From Mycobacteroides salmoniphilum (GTDB lineage Bacteria; Actinomycetota; Actinomycetes; Mycobacteriales; Mycobacteriaceae): a stretch of 64,000 bases of DNA. A program made the translations under genes and the position numbers. Below are positions 55,983-64,000 of this stretch, piece after piece; within the stretch, counting starts at the first letter, position 1; each line of letters opens with the position of its first letter. The stretch is taken from the NCBI RefSeq assembly GCF_004924335.1, contig NZ_CP024633.1, positions 992,001 through 1,056,000 of the forward strand, read 5' to 3'. Below the pieces are notes generated by a model. That model was not told where the DNA came from. It searched no databases and worked only from the letters and a program-made list of their open reading frames with translations.

Positions 55983-56459
55983 CTACGAAGCCGGAGTCAG
56001 CTCGCAGACGTAGTCGCCGACATCAATGTGCACCTCGGCCGCATCCGGAACGATGGGCGTGGGCACGACGTTCAGTTGGAACTGCTCGCGGCCGAAGTCG
56101 TCGGTCGTTCCCGGCCACTGTTCCTGCAGGATGTCGCTGATCAGGCCCGCGACCGCAGGCTCGGTGACCCGGTAGGTCTCGGCCTGGCAGAACTTCGAGT
56201 ACACCTCGGTGACCCGGATGCGCGCCTTTTCGATGGGCAGCGTGCCCAGGTCATCGCCGGTTTCGGGATCGCGCACGGCGGTCCCGGTGGCCCCGATGAC
56301 CGAGAAGATCATCCCGACCTCTACGCCGGCGTCGTCACCCTTGTTGACCAGCACCGAGTAGCGGTCGACGATGTCGGCGACCTTCCCGATGATCGGGTCG
56401 ACGGGCTCTGGCTCCAGGTCACCAGCCGATTGCTCCGCTGGCTTTGTCTCTTCAGGCAT
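55983..56459 (-). CDS. Small beta-domain protein (FlgT_C-like), function unknown
   Basis: 158 residues. Acidic N-terminus, then GKVADIVDRYSVLVNKGDDAGVEVGM-type sequence, SVIGATGTAVRDPETGDDLG and ARIRVTEVYSKFCQAETYRV, which resembles the small FlgT C-terminal fold found outside flagella. ATG 56459 starts eight bases inside the preceding gene, so translation is coupled to the membrane protein upstream. No signal peptide. Confidence 0.65.
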   Translation of the reverse strand: MPEETKPAEQSAGDLEPEPVDPIIGKVADIVDRYSVLVNKGDDAGVEVGMIFSVIGATGTAVRDPETGDDLGTLPIEKARIRVTEVYSKFCQAETYRVTEPAVAGLISDILQEQWPGTTDDFGREQFQLNVVPTPIVPDAAEVHIDVGDYVCELTPAS

Positions 56460-57039
56460 TGCCCACGCCGACGGTGTAGTTGTTCGGGCGCGCCGCGGTC
56501 TCGATTTTTTGCCGCTCCGGCTGTCCGGCGGTCTCGGCCGTGGCGAAATCGGTTTTGGCCTTGGCCACCGCGGTGCTCGAGACATTCTCCGACTCGCGCA
56601 GTGCCTGGAAGGCGTGGCGCAAAGTCAGGCGGCTGATCGTCAGCGCGAGGTTCAGGGCGCTGGAGGCCGACTGCTTGTTGCCCTCGTTGAGGTCGTTCGA
56701 CGCGCTCGCGAGGTGCTTGTCCACGTCGATCATGCCCTGCAGCGTCACCATCGTCGAGTACGCCGACTGCCCGACATTGCGGTCAAGCTTGTTGCTCTGC
56801 TGAATGCGGTGATACAGATCGGCAATCAAGATTCCGGAGACGAGCGCGAGCAGTGGCGTGACAATGCCCTGTACGAATCGGACGAGTTCGGTATCACCCG
56901 CCGTGAAGCCGACAACCGCCGCGACGATGGTTGCGACAACTGCCGCTCCGACGATCGTCCAATGAACCAGCGTGGGCTTCGGGGGAAGCTGATCTGAATT
57001 TGCCAACGTCGTTACCGTCCGTTCGGTGAGTGGACACAT
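56452..57039 (-). CDS. Two-helix membrane protein with coiled C-terminal region
   Basis: 195 residues. Two membrane helices (HWTIVGAAVVATIVAAVVGF and FVQGIVTPLLALVSGILIADLY) followed by a soluble helical region (QSNKLDRNVGQSAYSTMVTL ... LNLALTISRLTLRHAFQAL). Not recognised. Co-translated with the FlgT_C-like gene, so the two probably act together at the inner membrane. Confidence 0.7.
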   Translation of the reverse strand: MCPLTERTVTTLANSDQLPPKPTLVHWTIVGAAVVATIVAAVVGFTAGDTELVRFVQGIVTPLLALVSGILIADLYHRIQQSNKLDRNVGQSAYSTMVTLQGMIDVDKHLASASNDLNEGNKQSASSALNLALTISRLTLRHAFQALRESENVSSTAVAKAKTDFATAETAGQPERQKIETAARPNNYTVGVGNA

Positions 57040-57216
57040 TCATTGCATCCGTGACCCCATGAGCACTGACCGGAGCATGCTAACACCGTGTGCGGGTTCG
57101 TCCAAGGTGAGGTTACGAGCATTACTCGATGTTTGCTGAGTGATGCGATCGCGTCAGATTTCTCTGAATGCTGTTGAATCGCAAAGGGTATCGACAGGCG
57201 CCCTATCGGGCGGTTC

Positions 57217-57651
57217 TTAGCACTGCTGCTCGGCGGCGGCATTCGTCGCCACGATCACCGCAGCTTGCCGGTCTGCGGGTAGCTCATGCCAGGACTTATG
57301 GAAAGTCCCGGGGCCCACGTTCCCACTGCTCTGAATGGACTCTAAGTACCCCTCGACCAGCTGGGCGGGGCCATCCTGCTTCCCGGTCATCCAGTCGGCG
57401 GCCGCGCGGCAGGCTTGGTAGTACTCCTCCTCCAGGGAACTGGGTGCGGCGTCCACGGACGTCGTGACGCCCGCGGGCGACAGTCCCGAGCCGGAGGCGG
57501 GGGGCTGTGCGGCGGGTTTCTCGGCTGGGGCGGTGGAGCCGTGGGTTGGGCCCGGAGCTGCCTTGTCGTCGGATTTCGACGTGCATGCCGCGCCGATCAA
57601 CGGGACACAGAGGGCCATCAGGGTCGCGGCGATGCGGGTTGTGGCGGTCAC
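57217..57651 (-). CDS. lpqV: LpqV-like lipoprotein
   Basis: About 144 residues. Lipobox LIGAAC, Pro/Ala linker, then LSPAGVTTSVDAAPSS, EEEYYQACRAAADWM and ELPADRQAAVIVATNAAAEQQC, which correspond to the conserved core of M. tuberculosis LpqV (Rv1064c). Two Cys may pair. GTG 57651 is selected to place the signal peptide; an adjacent GTG is equal. Function unknown. Confidence 0.78.
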   Translation of the reverse strand: MTATTRIAATLMALCVPLIGAACTSKSDDKAAPGPTHGSTAPAEKPAAQPPASGSGLSPAGVTTSVDAAPSSLEEEYYQACRAAADWMTGKQDGPAQLVEGYLESIQSSGNVGPGTFHKSWHELPADRQAAVIVATNAAAEQQC

Positions 57652-57751
57652 CACTCCAAAGTAGCAAGTGCCTACCAGCGGCAACATTTACTCACTCAGA
57701 GCTTTTGCTCGGAGGGGAAAAGCGCTGGAAAACGCCGGTACCATTTCAGCT

Positions 57752-57793
57752 GTGATGGGACACAGGGGTTTTCAGGGGTGGTGTTGCGGCTAG
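57752..57793 (+). CDS. Upstream ORF with tandem Cys codons (attenuator peptide)
   Basis: GTG 57752 starts seven bases after a -10-like TACCAT (57739-57744), so it is a candidate leaderless ORF. It encodes MMGHRGFQGWCCG followed by TAG (57791-57793); the two Cys codons TGT TGC (57782-57787) are at the end. Leaderless upstream ORFs with poly-Cys ends controlling sulfur genes by attenuation are known in mycobacteria, and the next gene is a cysteine dioxygenase. Downstream hairpin overlaps the Cys codons. Confidence 0.65.
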   Translation: MMGHRGFQGWCCG

Positions 57794-57808
57794 CCGCCAC
57801 CATCCCTG
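57773..57808 (+). promoter_or_regulatory. Attenuator-like hairpin overlapping the Cys codons
   Basis: CAGGGGTGGTG (57773-57783) pairs over 11 positions (one G-T) with CACCATCCCTG (57798-57808); inside, GCGGC and GCCGC (57786-57797) pair around TA, with a TT bulge. Ribosomes on the upstream ORF would melt the left arm; stalling or speed at the Cys codons could control access to the dioxygenase start 24 bases downstream. Confidence 0.65.
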
Positions 57809-57831
57809 CCCCTGCCATCGATTGAGCCTTC

Positions 57832-58392
57832 ATGACCACTGCATCTGTCCTGGATTTGCGTCGCCCGTCCTCCGCCGGATCCTCACCCACCCGACTGCGA
57901 CTGCCGGATCTGCTCCGCATCACCGATGAGGGTGCCGACGACGCCCTGCATGGCCGCTTCGACAATCTGCTGCCCGCGGGCGGCCTTCCGGTTGACGAGC
58001 GCTGGGCTACCCGCATTCACGCCGACGACGAGCTCGATGTCTGGCTGATCAGCTGGGTGCCCGACAAGTCCACCGAATTGCACGACCACTGCGGGTCGCT
58101 CGGCGCGCTGACCGTGCTCAACGGTTCGTTGCATGAATATCGCTGGGATGGAAGTCAACTGGTGCGCCGTCGGCTCGACGCGGGGGATCAAGCCGGATTC
58201 CCGCTGGGGTGGGTGCACGACGTGATGCGTGCGCCGGAGGCCCCCGTGCGTATCGCCACCGGACCCACGCTGAGCGTGCATGCGTACTCGCCGCCGCTGA
58301 CCGCGATGTCGTACTACGAAGTGACTCAAGCCAAGACGCTGCGACGGAGTCGCACCATCCTCACCGATGAGCCCGAAGGACCGGCGGCATGA
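57832..58392 (+). CDS. Cysteine dioxygenase family protein
   Basis: Oxidises cysteine to cysteine sulfinate with Fe(II). 186 residues, cupin fold: TELHDHCGSLGALTVLNGSLHEY holds the His-x-His iron ligands and FPLGWVHDVM the third His; as in CDOs the usual cupin Glu is not present. The start ATG has only a weak binding site, fitting control by the upstream ORF. Overlaps the rhodanese gene (ATGA). Confidence 0.88.
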   Translation: MTTASVLDLRRPSSAGSSPTRLRLPDLLRITDEGADDALHGRFDNLLPAGGLPVDERWATRIHADDELDVWLISWVPDKSTELHDHCGSLGALTVLNGSLHEYRWDGSQLVRRRLDAGDQAGFPLGWVHDVMRAPEAPVRIATGPTLSVHAYSPPLTAMSYYEVTQAKTLRRSRTILTDEPEGPAA

Positions 58393-58757
58393 CGATCCAC
58401 GATCTGCTGGCCACGGCGCGCGGACGCCTGCGCCGTCTGCCCGCCGCCGAGGTGCCGACCGCGCTCGGCCGTGGCGCATTCCTTGTCGATATTCGTCCCG
58501 CGGCGCAGCGCGCCGAGGAGGGCGAAGTGGTCAACGCCCTCGTCATTGAGCGCAATGTTCTGGAGTGGCGTCTCGATCCGGAAAGTGACGCCCGGATCCC
58601 GGAGGCGGGCAATCACGACGTGGAATGGGTCATCCTGTGCCAGGAGGGCTACACGTCCAGCCTGGCCGCCGCCTCCCTGCAGGAGATCGGCCTCTACCGT
58701 GCCACCGACGTCATCGGCGGATACAAGGCCCTCAAGGACAACGACATCTTGATCTAG
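58389..58757 (+). CDS. Rhodanese-like sulfurtransferase
   Basis: 122 residues, single rhodanese domain: GAFLVDIRPAAQRAEEGEV (CH2A motif) and active Cys in WVILCQEGYTSSLAAASL, ending DVIGGYKALKDNDI. Moves sulfane sulfur. Co-translated with the cysteine dioxygenase, as in several actinobacteria, implying disposal of excess cysteine sulfur. Confidence 0.9.
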   Translation: MTIHDLLATARGRLRRLPAAEVPTALGRGAFLVDIRPAAQRAEEGEVVNALVIERNVLEWRLDPESDARIPEAGNHDVEWVILCQEGYTSSLAAASLQEIGLYRATDVIGGYKALKDNDILI

Positions 58758-58785
58758 CCGGAACGTCGGTCGTGGCACACGCTGT

Positions 58786-59283
58786 TCATCCGAAGTCTCC
58801 GGCGTCGCGTCGCAGGTGCGTCAGCACCGACACCAGGGTGCGGGTGCGTGAGGGTGAGAGCCCGATCTGTGCGAACACCTTCGCGTTCAAGTCGGTGGTG
58901 GCCACCGAACCGAGATCGCGTCCGGCATCGGTGATTTCCACCAGAGTGCCGCGGCCGTCGGCGGGATTGGGAACCCGACGCACCAGCCCCGCCTCCTCCA
59001 GGCGGTCCACCGTGTTGGTCACCGATGTCGGGTGAACCTGAAGGCGTGCACTGGCTTTGGCCATCGGCATGGAGCCGGCCCGGCTGAACGACAGCAGCAT
59101 CAACAGCTCGTACCGCGAGAATGTCAGGCCGTGCGGGCGCAACACATCTTCGACGCGCGCCAGCATGATCTGGTGGGCCCGCATCACCGAGGTGACGGCC
59201 GCCATCCCGTCGGCGACCTCACCCCAGCCGTTCTCAACCCAATGGCGATGGGCATCGTCGACGGGATCGAACGGCAGGGTCAT
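58786..59283 (-). CDS. MarR family regulator
   Basis: 165 residues. Winged helix with LTFSRYELLMLLSFSRAGS, LQVHPTSVTNTVDRLEEAGLV recognition helix and RRVPNPADGRGTLVEIT wing. It is the last gene of the valine-catabolism operon, 15 bases after the enoyl-CoA hydratase stop, so it may sense an acyl-CoA or branched-chain intermediate and control that operon. Confidence 0.88.
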   Translation of the reverse strand: MTLPFDPVDDAHRHWVENGWGEVADGMAAVTSVMRAHQIMLARVEDVLRPHGLTFSRYELLMLLSFSRAGSMPMAKASARLQVHPTSVTNTVDRLEEAGLVRRVPNPADGRGTLVEITDAGRDLGSVATTDLNAKVFAQIGLSPSRTRTLVSVLTHLRRDAGDFG

Positions 59284-59298
59284 GGTTCCGATGAATCT

Positions 59299-60072
59299 TT
59301 ACCGGTGAATGAAGTTGGCAGGACGCTTCTCAACGAATGCGGCCATACCCTCTGACTGGTCCGCGGTTCCGAACGCCGAGTGGAAGATCCTGCGCTCGAA
59401 CAACAATCCCTCGGTCAGGCTGGACTCGAAGGCCCGGTTGACGGCTTCCTTGGCCATCATGGAGGCCGAGAGTGACATCTCCGAGACGGTCTTGGCGACG
59501 GCCTTGGCCTCGTCGAGCAGGCTCTCGGTGGGGACCACGCGCGACACCAGGCCGCTGCGCTCGGCCTCGGCGGCATCCATGTTGCGCCCGGTGAGGATCA
59601 TGTCCATGGCCTTCGCCTTGCCGATGGCGCGCGTGAGCCGCTGCGACCCGCCCATGCCGGGCAGCACGCCCAGCTTGATCTCGGGCTGGCCGAACTTGGC
59701 GTTTTCGGCGGCGATGATCAGGTCGCACATCATGGCCAGCTCACATCCCCCGCCGAGGGCGTATCCGCTCACGGCCGCGATGGTCGGGGTGCGCACGGCG
59801 CCCAACTTGCCCCAGGCGGCGAAGAAGTCGGAACCGAACATGTCACTGAACGACTGGTCGGCCATTTCCTTGATATCCGCGCCCGCTGCGAAGGCCTTCT
59901 CGCTGCCGGTGATGACGATCGCTCCGACGCCGTGATCGGCATCGAATTCTGCTGCGGCGGTGGTGACCTCGTTCATCACCTGCGAGTTCAGCGCGTTGAG
60001 CGCCTTGGGCCGGTTCAGGGTGATGACAGCGACCCGGTCGATCTGCTCGGTGAGGATGGTTTCGAAAGTCAT
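59299..60072 (-). CDS. echA8: Enoyl-CoA hydratase (EchA8-like)
   Basis: 257 residues of the crotonase fold: [39 protein letters not shown] and [19 protein letters not shown] supply the oxyanion hole and the two catalytic Glu. In this operon it should hydrate methacrylyl-CoA to 3-hydroxyisobutyryl-CoA. ATGA overlap with mmsB. Close to M. tuberculosis EchA8 by memory. Confidence 0.9.
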   Translation of the reverse strand: MTFETILTEQIDRVAVITLNRPKALNALNSQVMNEVTTAAAEFDADHGVGAIVITGSEKAFAAGADIKEMADQSFSDMFGSDFFAAWGKLGAVRTPTIAAVSGYALGGGCELAMMCDLIIAAENAKFGQPEIKLGVLPGMGGSQRLTRAIGKAKAMDMILTGRNMDAAEAERSGLVSRVVPTESLLDEAKAVAKTVSEMSLSASMMAKEAVNRAFESSLTEGLLFERRIFHSAFGTADQSEGMAAFVEKRPANFIHR

Positions 60073-60950
60073 GACACTCCTTGAATTCGCGTGAAGATCG
60101 CCGAGAAGTCTAGGCCCGAGCCGCCCGAGGTATTGAAGTCGTCGTAGATATGGGCTGCGGCCAGGCCCAGCTGTGCATCAACTCCGTTGGTGCGCACCGC
60201 ATTGGCGGCCAGTCCCAAGTCCTTGGCCATCAGGGCGACGGCGAAGCCGGGCGCGTAGTCGCGATTGGCGGGGCTGGTGGGCACCGGGCCGGGCACGGGA
60301 CAGTTCGACGTGAGTGCCCAACACTGGCCCGAGGCATTGGCGGCGACGTCGAAAAGAGCCTGATGGCTCAGGCCGAGCTTCTCGCCCAGCGCGAACGCCT
60401 CGCTGATCGCGATCATCGACACCCCGAGGATCATGTTGTTGCAGATCTTCGCGGCCTGTCCCACGCCGGGGCCGCCGCAGTGCACGATGCGCTTGCCCAT
60501 TGCCGCCAGAATCGTTTCGGCGTCGCCGAATACGGCGTCTTCGGCGCCCACCATGAACGTCAATGTCGCCGCGGTAGCGCCGGGAACTCCGCCCGATACC
60601 GGAGCGTCGGCGAAGCGATGTCCCGCAGTGGTCGCCGCCTCATGTGCGGCGCGCGCATCGGCCACGTCGACGGTGGAGGAGTCGATGAACAGCGTGCCCG
60701 GACGCGCCGCGGGCAGCAGGTCCTGATACGCGGCGAGCACATGCTCACCCTTGGGCAACATGGTGATCACCACATCGGCAGTCGCGGCAGCCGCCGCCCC
60801 CGATTCCGCCAGCGGCACACCGGCCTCGGTGGCGGCTGCGCGTGCCTGCTCGGACAGGTCGAAGGCGGCCACGGTGTGCCCGGCCTTCGTGAGGTTGACC
60901 GCCATCGGTAATCCCATGTGGCCCAGGCCGATAAAGGCAATATTTGTCAT
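60069..60950 (-). CDS. mmsB: 3-hydroxyisobutyrate dehydrogenase
   Basis: 293 residues of the beta-hydroxyacid dehydrogenase family: [17 protein letters not shown] (Rossmann), [16 protein letters not shown] (substrate), [17 protein letters not shown] with catalytic Lys, and [10 protein letters not shown]. Oxidises 3-hydroxyisobutyrate to methylmalonate semialdehyde. ATG 60950 overlaps the upstream stop (ATGA); a Met two codons earlier is less likely. Confidence 0.94.
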   Translation of the reverse strand: MTNIAFIGLGHMGLPMAVNLTKAGHTVAAFDLSEQARAAATEAGVPLAESGAAAAATADVVITMLPKGEHVLAAYQDLLPAARPGTLFIDSSTVDVADARAAHEAATTAGHRFADAPVSGGVPGATAATLTFMVGAEDAVFGDAETILAAMGKRIVHCGGPGVGQAAKICNNMILGVSMIAISEAFALGEKLGLSHQALFDVAANASGQCWALTSNCPVPGPVPTSPANRDYAPGFAVALMAKDLGLAANAVRTNGVDAQLGLAAAHIYDDFNTSGGSGLDFSAIFTRIQGVS

Positions 60951-61978
60951 GACCACTCCAAATCATCGCTGACTGGTTGGAAGAAGGCCTGGACATCGGC
61001 CTTGGTGACCGCGGCGAGTGTCTTCGGATCCCACTGTGGGTTGCGATCCTTGTCGACCAGCTGCGCCCTGATGCCCTCGACGAGGTCGTGGGAGCTCACC
61101 GATTGGCTGGACACCCGATACTCCTGGGTGAGCACCGCTTCCAGCGAGGGCAATTCGCGGGCCCGTCGCACCGCGGCGAGCGTCACCGACAATGCGATGG
61201 GGGATCGGGTCAGGATCTGATCGGCGGCAGCGCGGGCTCGCTCGTCGCCGTGCGCCTGCAGCGCCGCGACAATGTCGGCGACGGTTTCCCCCGCATAGCA
61301 CTCGTCGATCCAACTACGTTGGGTCAAAAGGTCACTCGAGGGAGCAATGGCGCCATGCACCGCGAGCGCGGTGGCAATGTCGCTGTCGATGATGGCCCTG
61401 GTGAACTTGGCGAGTCGGTCATGCGGCACGTAGTGGTCGGCGAACCCCAATGCGATGGCGTCGGCACCGGAGAACGGGGCGCCGGTGAGTCCGGCGTGCA
61501 ATCCAAGCTGGCCCGGGGCACGGGAGAGCAGATAGGTTCCGCCCACATCCGGGATGAATCCGATCCCCACCTCGGGCATGCCGACCTTGGAGGTATCCGT
61601 GACGATGCGAGTGTTGGCATGCCCTGCCACTCCCACCCCACCACCCATTACGATGCCATCCATCAGCGCCACATACGGTTTCGGGAACCGGCCGACCTGC
61701 GCGTTGAGCTGGTACTCCTCGCGGAAGAACCGGCGGGCAACGACACCGTCGATCTTGGCGCTGTTGTGGATCTCCACCACGTCGCCGCCCGCACAGAGGC
61801 CGCGCTCACCGGCGCCCGAGAGCACCACCGCACGCACCGCGTCGTCGGCCTCCCATTCGGACAGGGCCGCCGACATCGCGGTGATCATGTCGTTGGTCAG
61901 CGAGTTGATGGCCTTGGGACGGTTGAGCGTCAGCAGACCGACACCCTTTTCGACCCGCGTCTCGATCTGATCCGTCAC
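60947..61978 (-). CDS. 3-hydroxyisobutyryl-CoA hydrolase (EchA9-like)
   Basis: 343 residues, crotonase fold of the HIBCH subgroup: [76 protein letters not shown], and a long C-terminal region typical of HIBCH. Releases CoA from 3-hydroxyisobutyryl-CoA in valine degradation. Overlaps both neighbours by four bases. Confidence 0.9.
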   Translation of the reverse strand: MTDQIETRVEKGVGLLTLNRPKAINSLTNDMITAMSAALSEWEADDAVRAVVLSGAGERGLCAGGDVVEIHNSAKIDGVVARRFFREEYQLNAQVGRFPKPYVALMDGIVMGGGVGVAGHANTRIVTDTSKVGMPEVGIGFIPDVGGTYLLSRAPGQLGLHAGLTGAPFSGADAIALGFADHYVPHDRLAKFTRAIIDSDIATALAVHGAIAPSSDLLTQRSWIDECYAGETVADIVAALQAHGDERARAAADQILTRSPIALSVTLAAVRRARELPSLEAVLTQEYRVSSQSVSSHDLVEGIRAQLVDKDRNPQWDPKTLAAVTKADVQAFFQPVSDDLEWS

Positions 61979-63123
61979 GCGGGGAGCCCTTCCTGGATAA
62001 GCTTGCGGGACACAATGACTCGCATGATCTCGTTGGTTCCTTCCAGAATTTGGTGCACCCGTAGGTCACGCACAATCTTCTCGATGCCGTATTCGGCCAG
62101 GTAACCGTAGCCACCGTGTAGCTGCAACGCCTCGTTGGCCACCGTGAAACCTACGTCAGTGGCAATGCGTTTGGCCATGGCACAGAGTTCGGCCGCGCGC
62201 GGATCGCCCTCGTGTACCGCAGAGGCCGCACGCCAGACCATGGTGCGGGCCGCTTCCAGCTCGGTGGCCATATCGGCGAGCCTGAACTGCAGCGCCTGGA
62301 ACTTGATCAGCTCGTCACCGAATGCCTTACGCGTGCGCAGGTACTCGATGCTCTTCTCCAGTGCCGAGCGGGCACCACCGAGCGAGCAGGACGCGATGTT
62401 GAGCCGGCCGCCGTTGAGGCCGCGCATCGCGATGGTGAATCCGATGCCTTCCTCGCCGATTCGGTTGCCCACCGGCACCCGGGCGTCCTCGAAGACAACC
62501 TGCGCGGTGGGCTGAGCGTGCCAGCCCATCTTGCGCTCGGGGGGCCCGAAGGACAGCCCCGGGGTGTCCTTGGGCACCACGATGGTGGAGATGCCCCGCG
62601 GGCCGGGACCGCCGGTGCGTGCCATCACCACGTAGAGGTCCGCCGCCCCGGCACCGGAGATGAACTGCTTGACGCCGTTGAGCACGTACTCGTCTCCCTG
62701 CCGAACCGCGCTGGTCCGCAAGGCCGATGCGTCACTGCCGCATTCGGGTTCGGTCAGGCAGTAGGCCCCGATCGTCTCCATGGTGCACATCGAGGGCAGC
62801 CATCGTTGCCGCTGTTCCTCATCGCCGAATTCATCGATCATCCAGGCGGCCATGTTGTGGATGGAGATGAACGCCGAGACGGCGGAGCACCCGGTGGCCA
62901 TCGCCTCGAAGATCACCGAGGCATCCAGGCGGGTGAGCCCGGAGCCGCCGACATCGGGGTTGATGTAGATGCCACCCATGCCCAGTGCGGCGGCCTTAGG
63001 GAACACCTCGACCGGGAAGTGCTTGTCGCGGTCCCATTCCAGGGCGTGCGGCGCGATGTGGACGTCGGCGAATTCCCGTGCCGTGTTCCAGATTTCGCGC
63101 TGCTCGGCGGTTAGTGAAAACAC
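61975..63123 (-). CDS. fadE9: Isobutyryl-CoA (acyl-CoA) dehydrogenase, FadE9-like
   Basis: 382 residues: [20 protein letters not shown] (FAD/substrate), [21 protein letters not shown] loop, [19 protein letters not shown], and the catalytic-base region [19 protein letters not shown], ending [19 protein letters not shown]. In this operon it should form methacrylyl-CoA from isobutyryl-CoA. Two bases after mmsA. Confidence 0.92.
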   Translation of the reverse strand: MFSLTAEQREIWNTAREFADVHIAPHALEWDRDKHFPVEVFPKAAALGMGGIYINPDVGGSGLTRLDASVIFEAMATGCSAVSAFISIHNMAAWMIDEFGDEEQRQRWLPSMCTMETIGAYCLTEPECGSDASALRTSAVRQGDEYVLNGVKQFISGAGAADLYVVMARTGGPGPRGISTIVVPKDTPGLSFGPPERKMGWHAQPTAQVVFEDARVPVGNRIGEEGIGFTIAMRGLNGGRLNIASCSLGGARSALEKSIEYLRTRKAFGDELIKFQALQFRLADMATELEAARTMVWRAASAVHEGDPRAAELCAMAKRIATDVGFTVANEALQLHGGYGYLAEYGIEKIVRDLRVHQILEGTNEIMRVIVSRKLIQEGLPA

Positions 63124-63125
63124 CG

Positions 63126-64000
63126 CTAGTCCATGGTCGGAATGACGAAGGAGGCGCCCTCTTTGGTGCCCGAAGGCCAGCGCTGGGTCACCGTCTTGGT
63201 CTTGGTGTAGAACCGGATCGAGTCGGGTCCGTGCTGGTTGAGGTCGCCGAACCCGGATCGCTTCCAGCCGCCAAACGTGTGGTACGCCACCGGAACCGGA
63301 ATCGGCACGTTCACTCCGATCATTCCGGTGTTGACCTTGGCGCAGAAGTCACGTGCGGTGTCGCCGTCGCGGGTGAAGATCGCGACACCGTTCCCGAACT
63401 CGTGTTCAGAGGGCAGGCGCAGCGCCTCGTCGTAATCCTTGGCGCGCACCACCGACACCACCGGTCCGAAGATCTCTTCCTTGTAGATGCGCATCTCGGG
63501 CGTCACGTGATCGAAAAGTGATGCCCCGATGAAGAATCCATCTTCGTGGCCATCGACCGTAAGGTCGCGGCCGTCCAGGACCAGCTGCGCACCCCCGGCG
63601 ATGCCGATATCGATGTAGTCGCGCACCCGCTTGAGTGCGTCGGCGCCCACCAGCGGGCCGAAGTCGACGCCATCGTCCAGGGACGGTCCGACCACCAGCT
63701 CGCGGGCGCGCTTGGTCAGACCGTCGACGAGCCGCTCGGCGGTGGATTCACCGACAGGTACCGCGACCGAGATCGCCATACAGCGCTCGCCGGCCGAGCC
63801 GTAACCCGCACCGATCAGCGCATCGATGGCCTGGTCGATGTCGGCGTCCGGCATGATGATCATGTGGTTCTTGGCGCCGCCAAAGCATTGAGCCCGTTTG
63901 CCGTTGGCCGTGGCGGTCTCGTAGATGTATTGCGCGATCGGGGTGGATCCGACGAATCCGACCGCGGCGATGCGCGGATCGTGCAGCAGCGCGTCCACGG
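63126..64000 (-). CDS. mmsA: Methylmalonate-semialdehyde dehydrogenase, N-terminus beyond window
   Basis: The C-terminal ~290 residues of an aldehyde dehydrogenase. [22 protein letters not shown] (cofactor loop), [17 protein letters not shown] with catalytic Cys in [24 protein letters not shown], and [28 protein letters not shown], specific to CoA-acylating MmsA. Forms propionyl-CoA from methylmalonate semialdehyde. First visible gene of the valine operon; its start lies right of 64000. Confidence 0.95.
   Translation of the reverse strand, partial: VDALLHDPRIAAVGFVGSTPIAQYIYETATANGKRAQCFGGAKNHMIIMPDADIDQAIDALIGAGYGSAGERCMAISVAVPVGESTAERLVDGLTKRARELVVGPSLDDGVDFGPLVGADALKRVRDYIDIGIAGGAQLVLDGRDLTVDGHEDGFFIGASLFDHVTPEMRIYKEEIFGPVVSVVRAKDYDEALRLPSEHEFGNGVAIFTRDGDTARDFCAKVNTGMIGVNVPIPVPVAYHTFGGWKRSGFGDLNQHGPDSIRFYTKTKTVTQRWPSGTKEGASFVIPTMD

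Overview
The window is high-G+C actinobacterial DNA from a mycobacterium. It carries MmpS/MmpL, many Lpq-type lipoproteins, EspR-like and FadD/FAAL proteins, and the backbone pks16-like / pth / rplY / lpqT / prs / glmU / tRNA-Gln / TetR / mfd / mazG / lpqU / eno / ftsB-like / DUF501 / ppx follows the Mycobacterium tuberculosis Rv1011-Rv1026 order. The FTR1/EfeUOB duplication, the MAB_1171c-family membrane protein and the overall arrangement suggest a rapid grower of the Mycobacteroides (abscessus-chelonae) group. That species-level placement is inference.

Layout. 1-4.6 kb: an MmpS-MmpL pair (MmpL cut by the window edge), a divergent TetR with a visible operator, and an unusual MarR-GNAT fusion whose leaderless promoter sits inside a palindrome. 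4.6-16.3 kb: conserved housekeeping block (ispE, acyl-CoA ligase, fabH, pth, rplY, SDR, erythromycin-esterase-like, lpqT, prs, glmU, tRNA-Gln, TetR). 16.4-18.2 kb: five tandem paralogous small secreted proteins sharing a Cys pair and an AELHS/PNPADIP motif, which I do not recognise. 18.2-24.3 kb: a diaminopimelate-decarboxylase homologue, mfd and mazG. 24.3-31.1 kb: two iron-uptake loci, one an FTR1-EfeO fusion plus a DyP peroxidase under an IdeR box, the other a classical efeU-efeO-efeB operon. 31.1-37.4 kb: lpqU, eno, ftsB-like, DUF501, ppx, then an alpha/beta hydrolase and a TauE/SafE exporter behind a cluster of CAGTTGA repeats. 37.3-41.4 kb: FAAL, EspR-like regulator, ImmA/IrrE-like protease and MAB_1171c-family membrane protein, all on the minus strand.

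41.7-45.8 kb is an accessory island abutting a tRNA-Leu(UAA). It holds a frameshifted gene resembling the TIGR02391/Ymh family, a serine-recombinase relic with three in-frame stops, an intact OLD-like ATPase-TOPRIM gene of clearly lower G+C, and a RibD-like deaminase with an unknown C-terminal domain. This is the best candidate for an undescribed defence-type system.

46.2-57.7 kb: FAD monooxygenase, DUF4389 protein, methyltransferase, an ABC exporter, a CoA-transferase and several small or lipoprotein genes. 57.7-58.8 kb: cysteine dioxygenase plus rhodanese preceded by a leaderless upstream ORF with tandem Cys codons and a strong hairpin, which looks like cysteine-responsive attenuation. 58.8-64 kb: a valine-catabolism operon (mmsA, acyl-CoA dehydrogenase, 3-hydroxyisobutyryl-CoA hydrolase, mmsB, enoyl-CoA hydratase) ending in a MarR gene. 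All calls come from reading the sequence; no database search was run.
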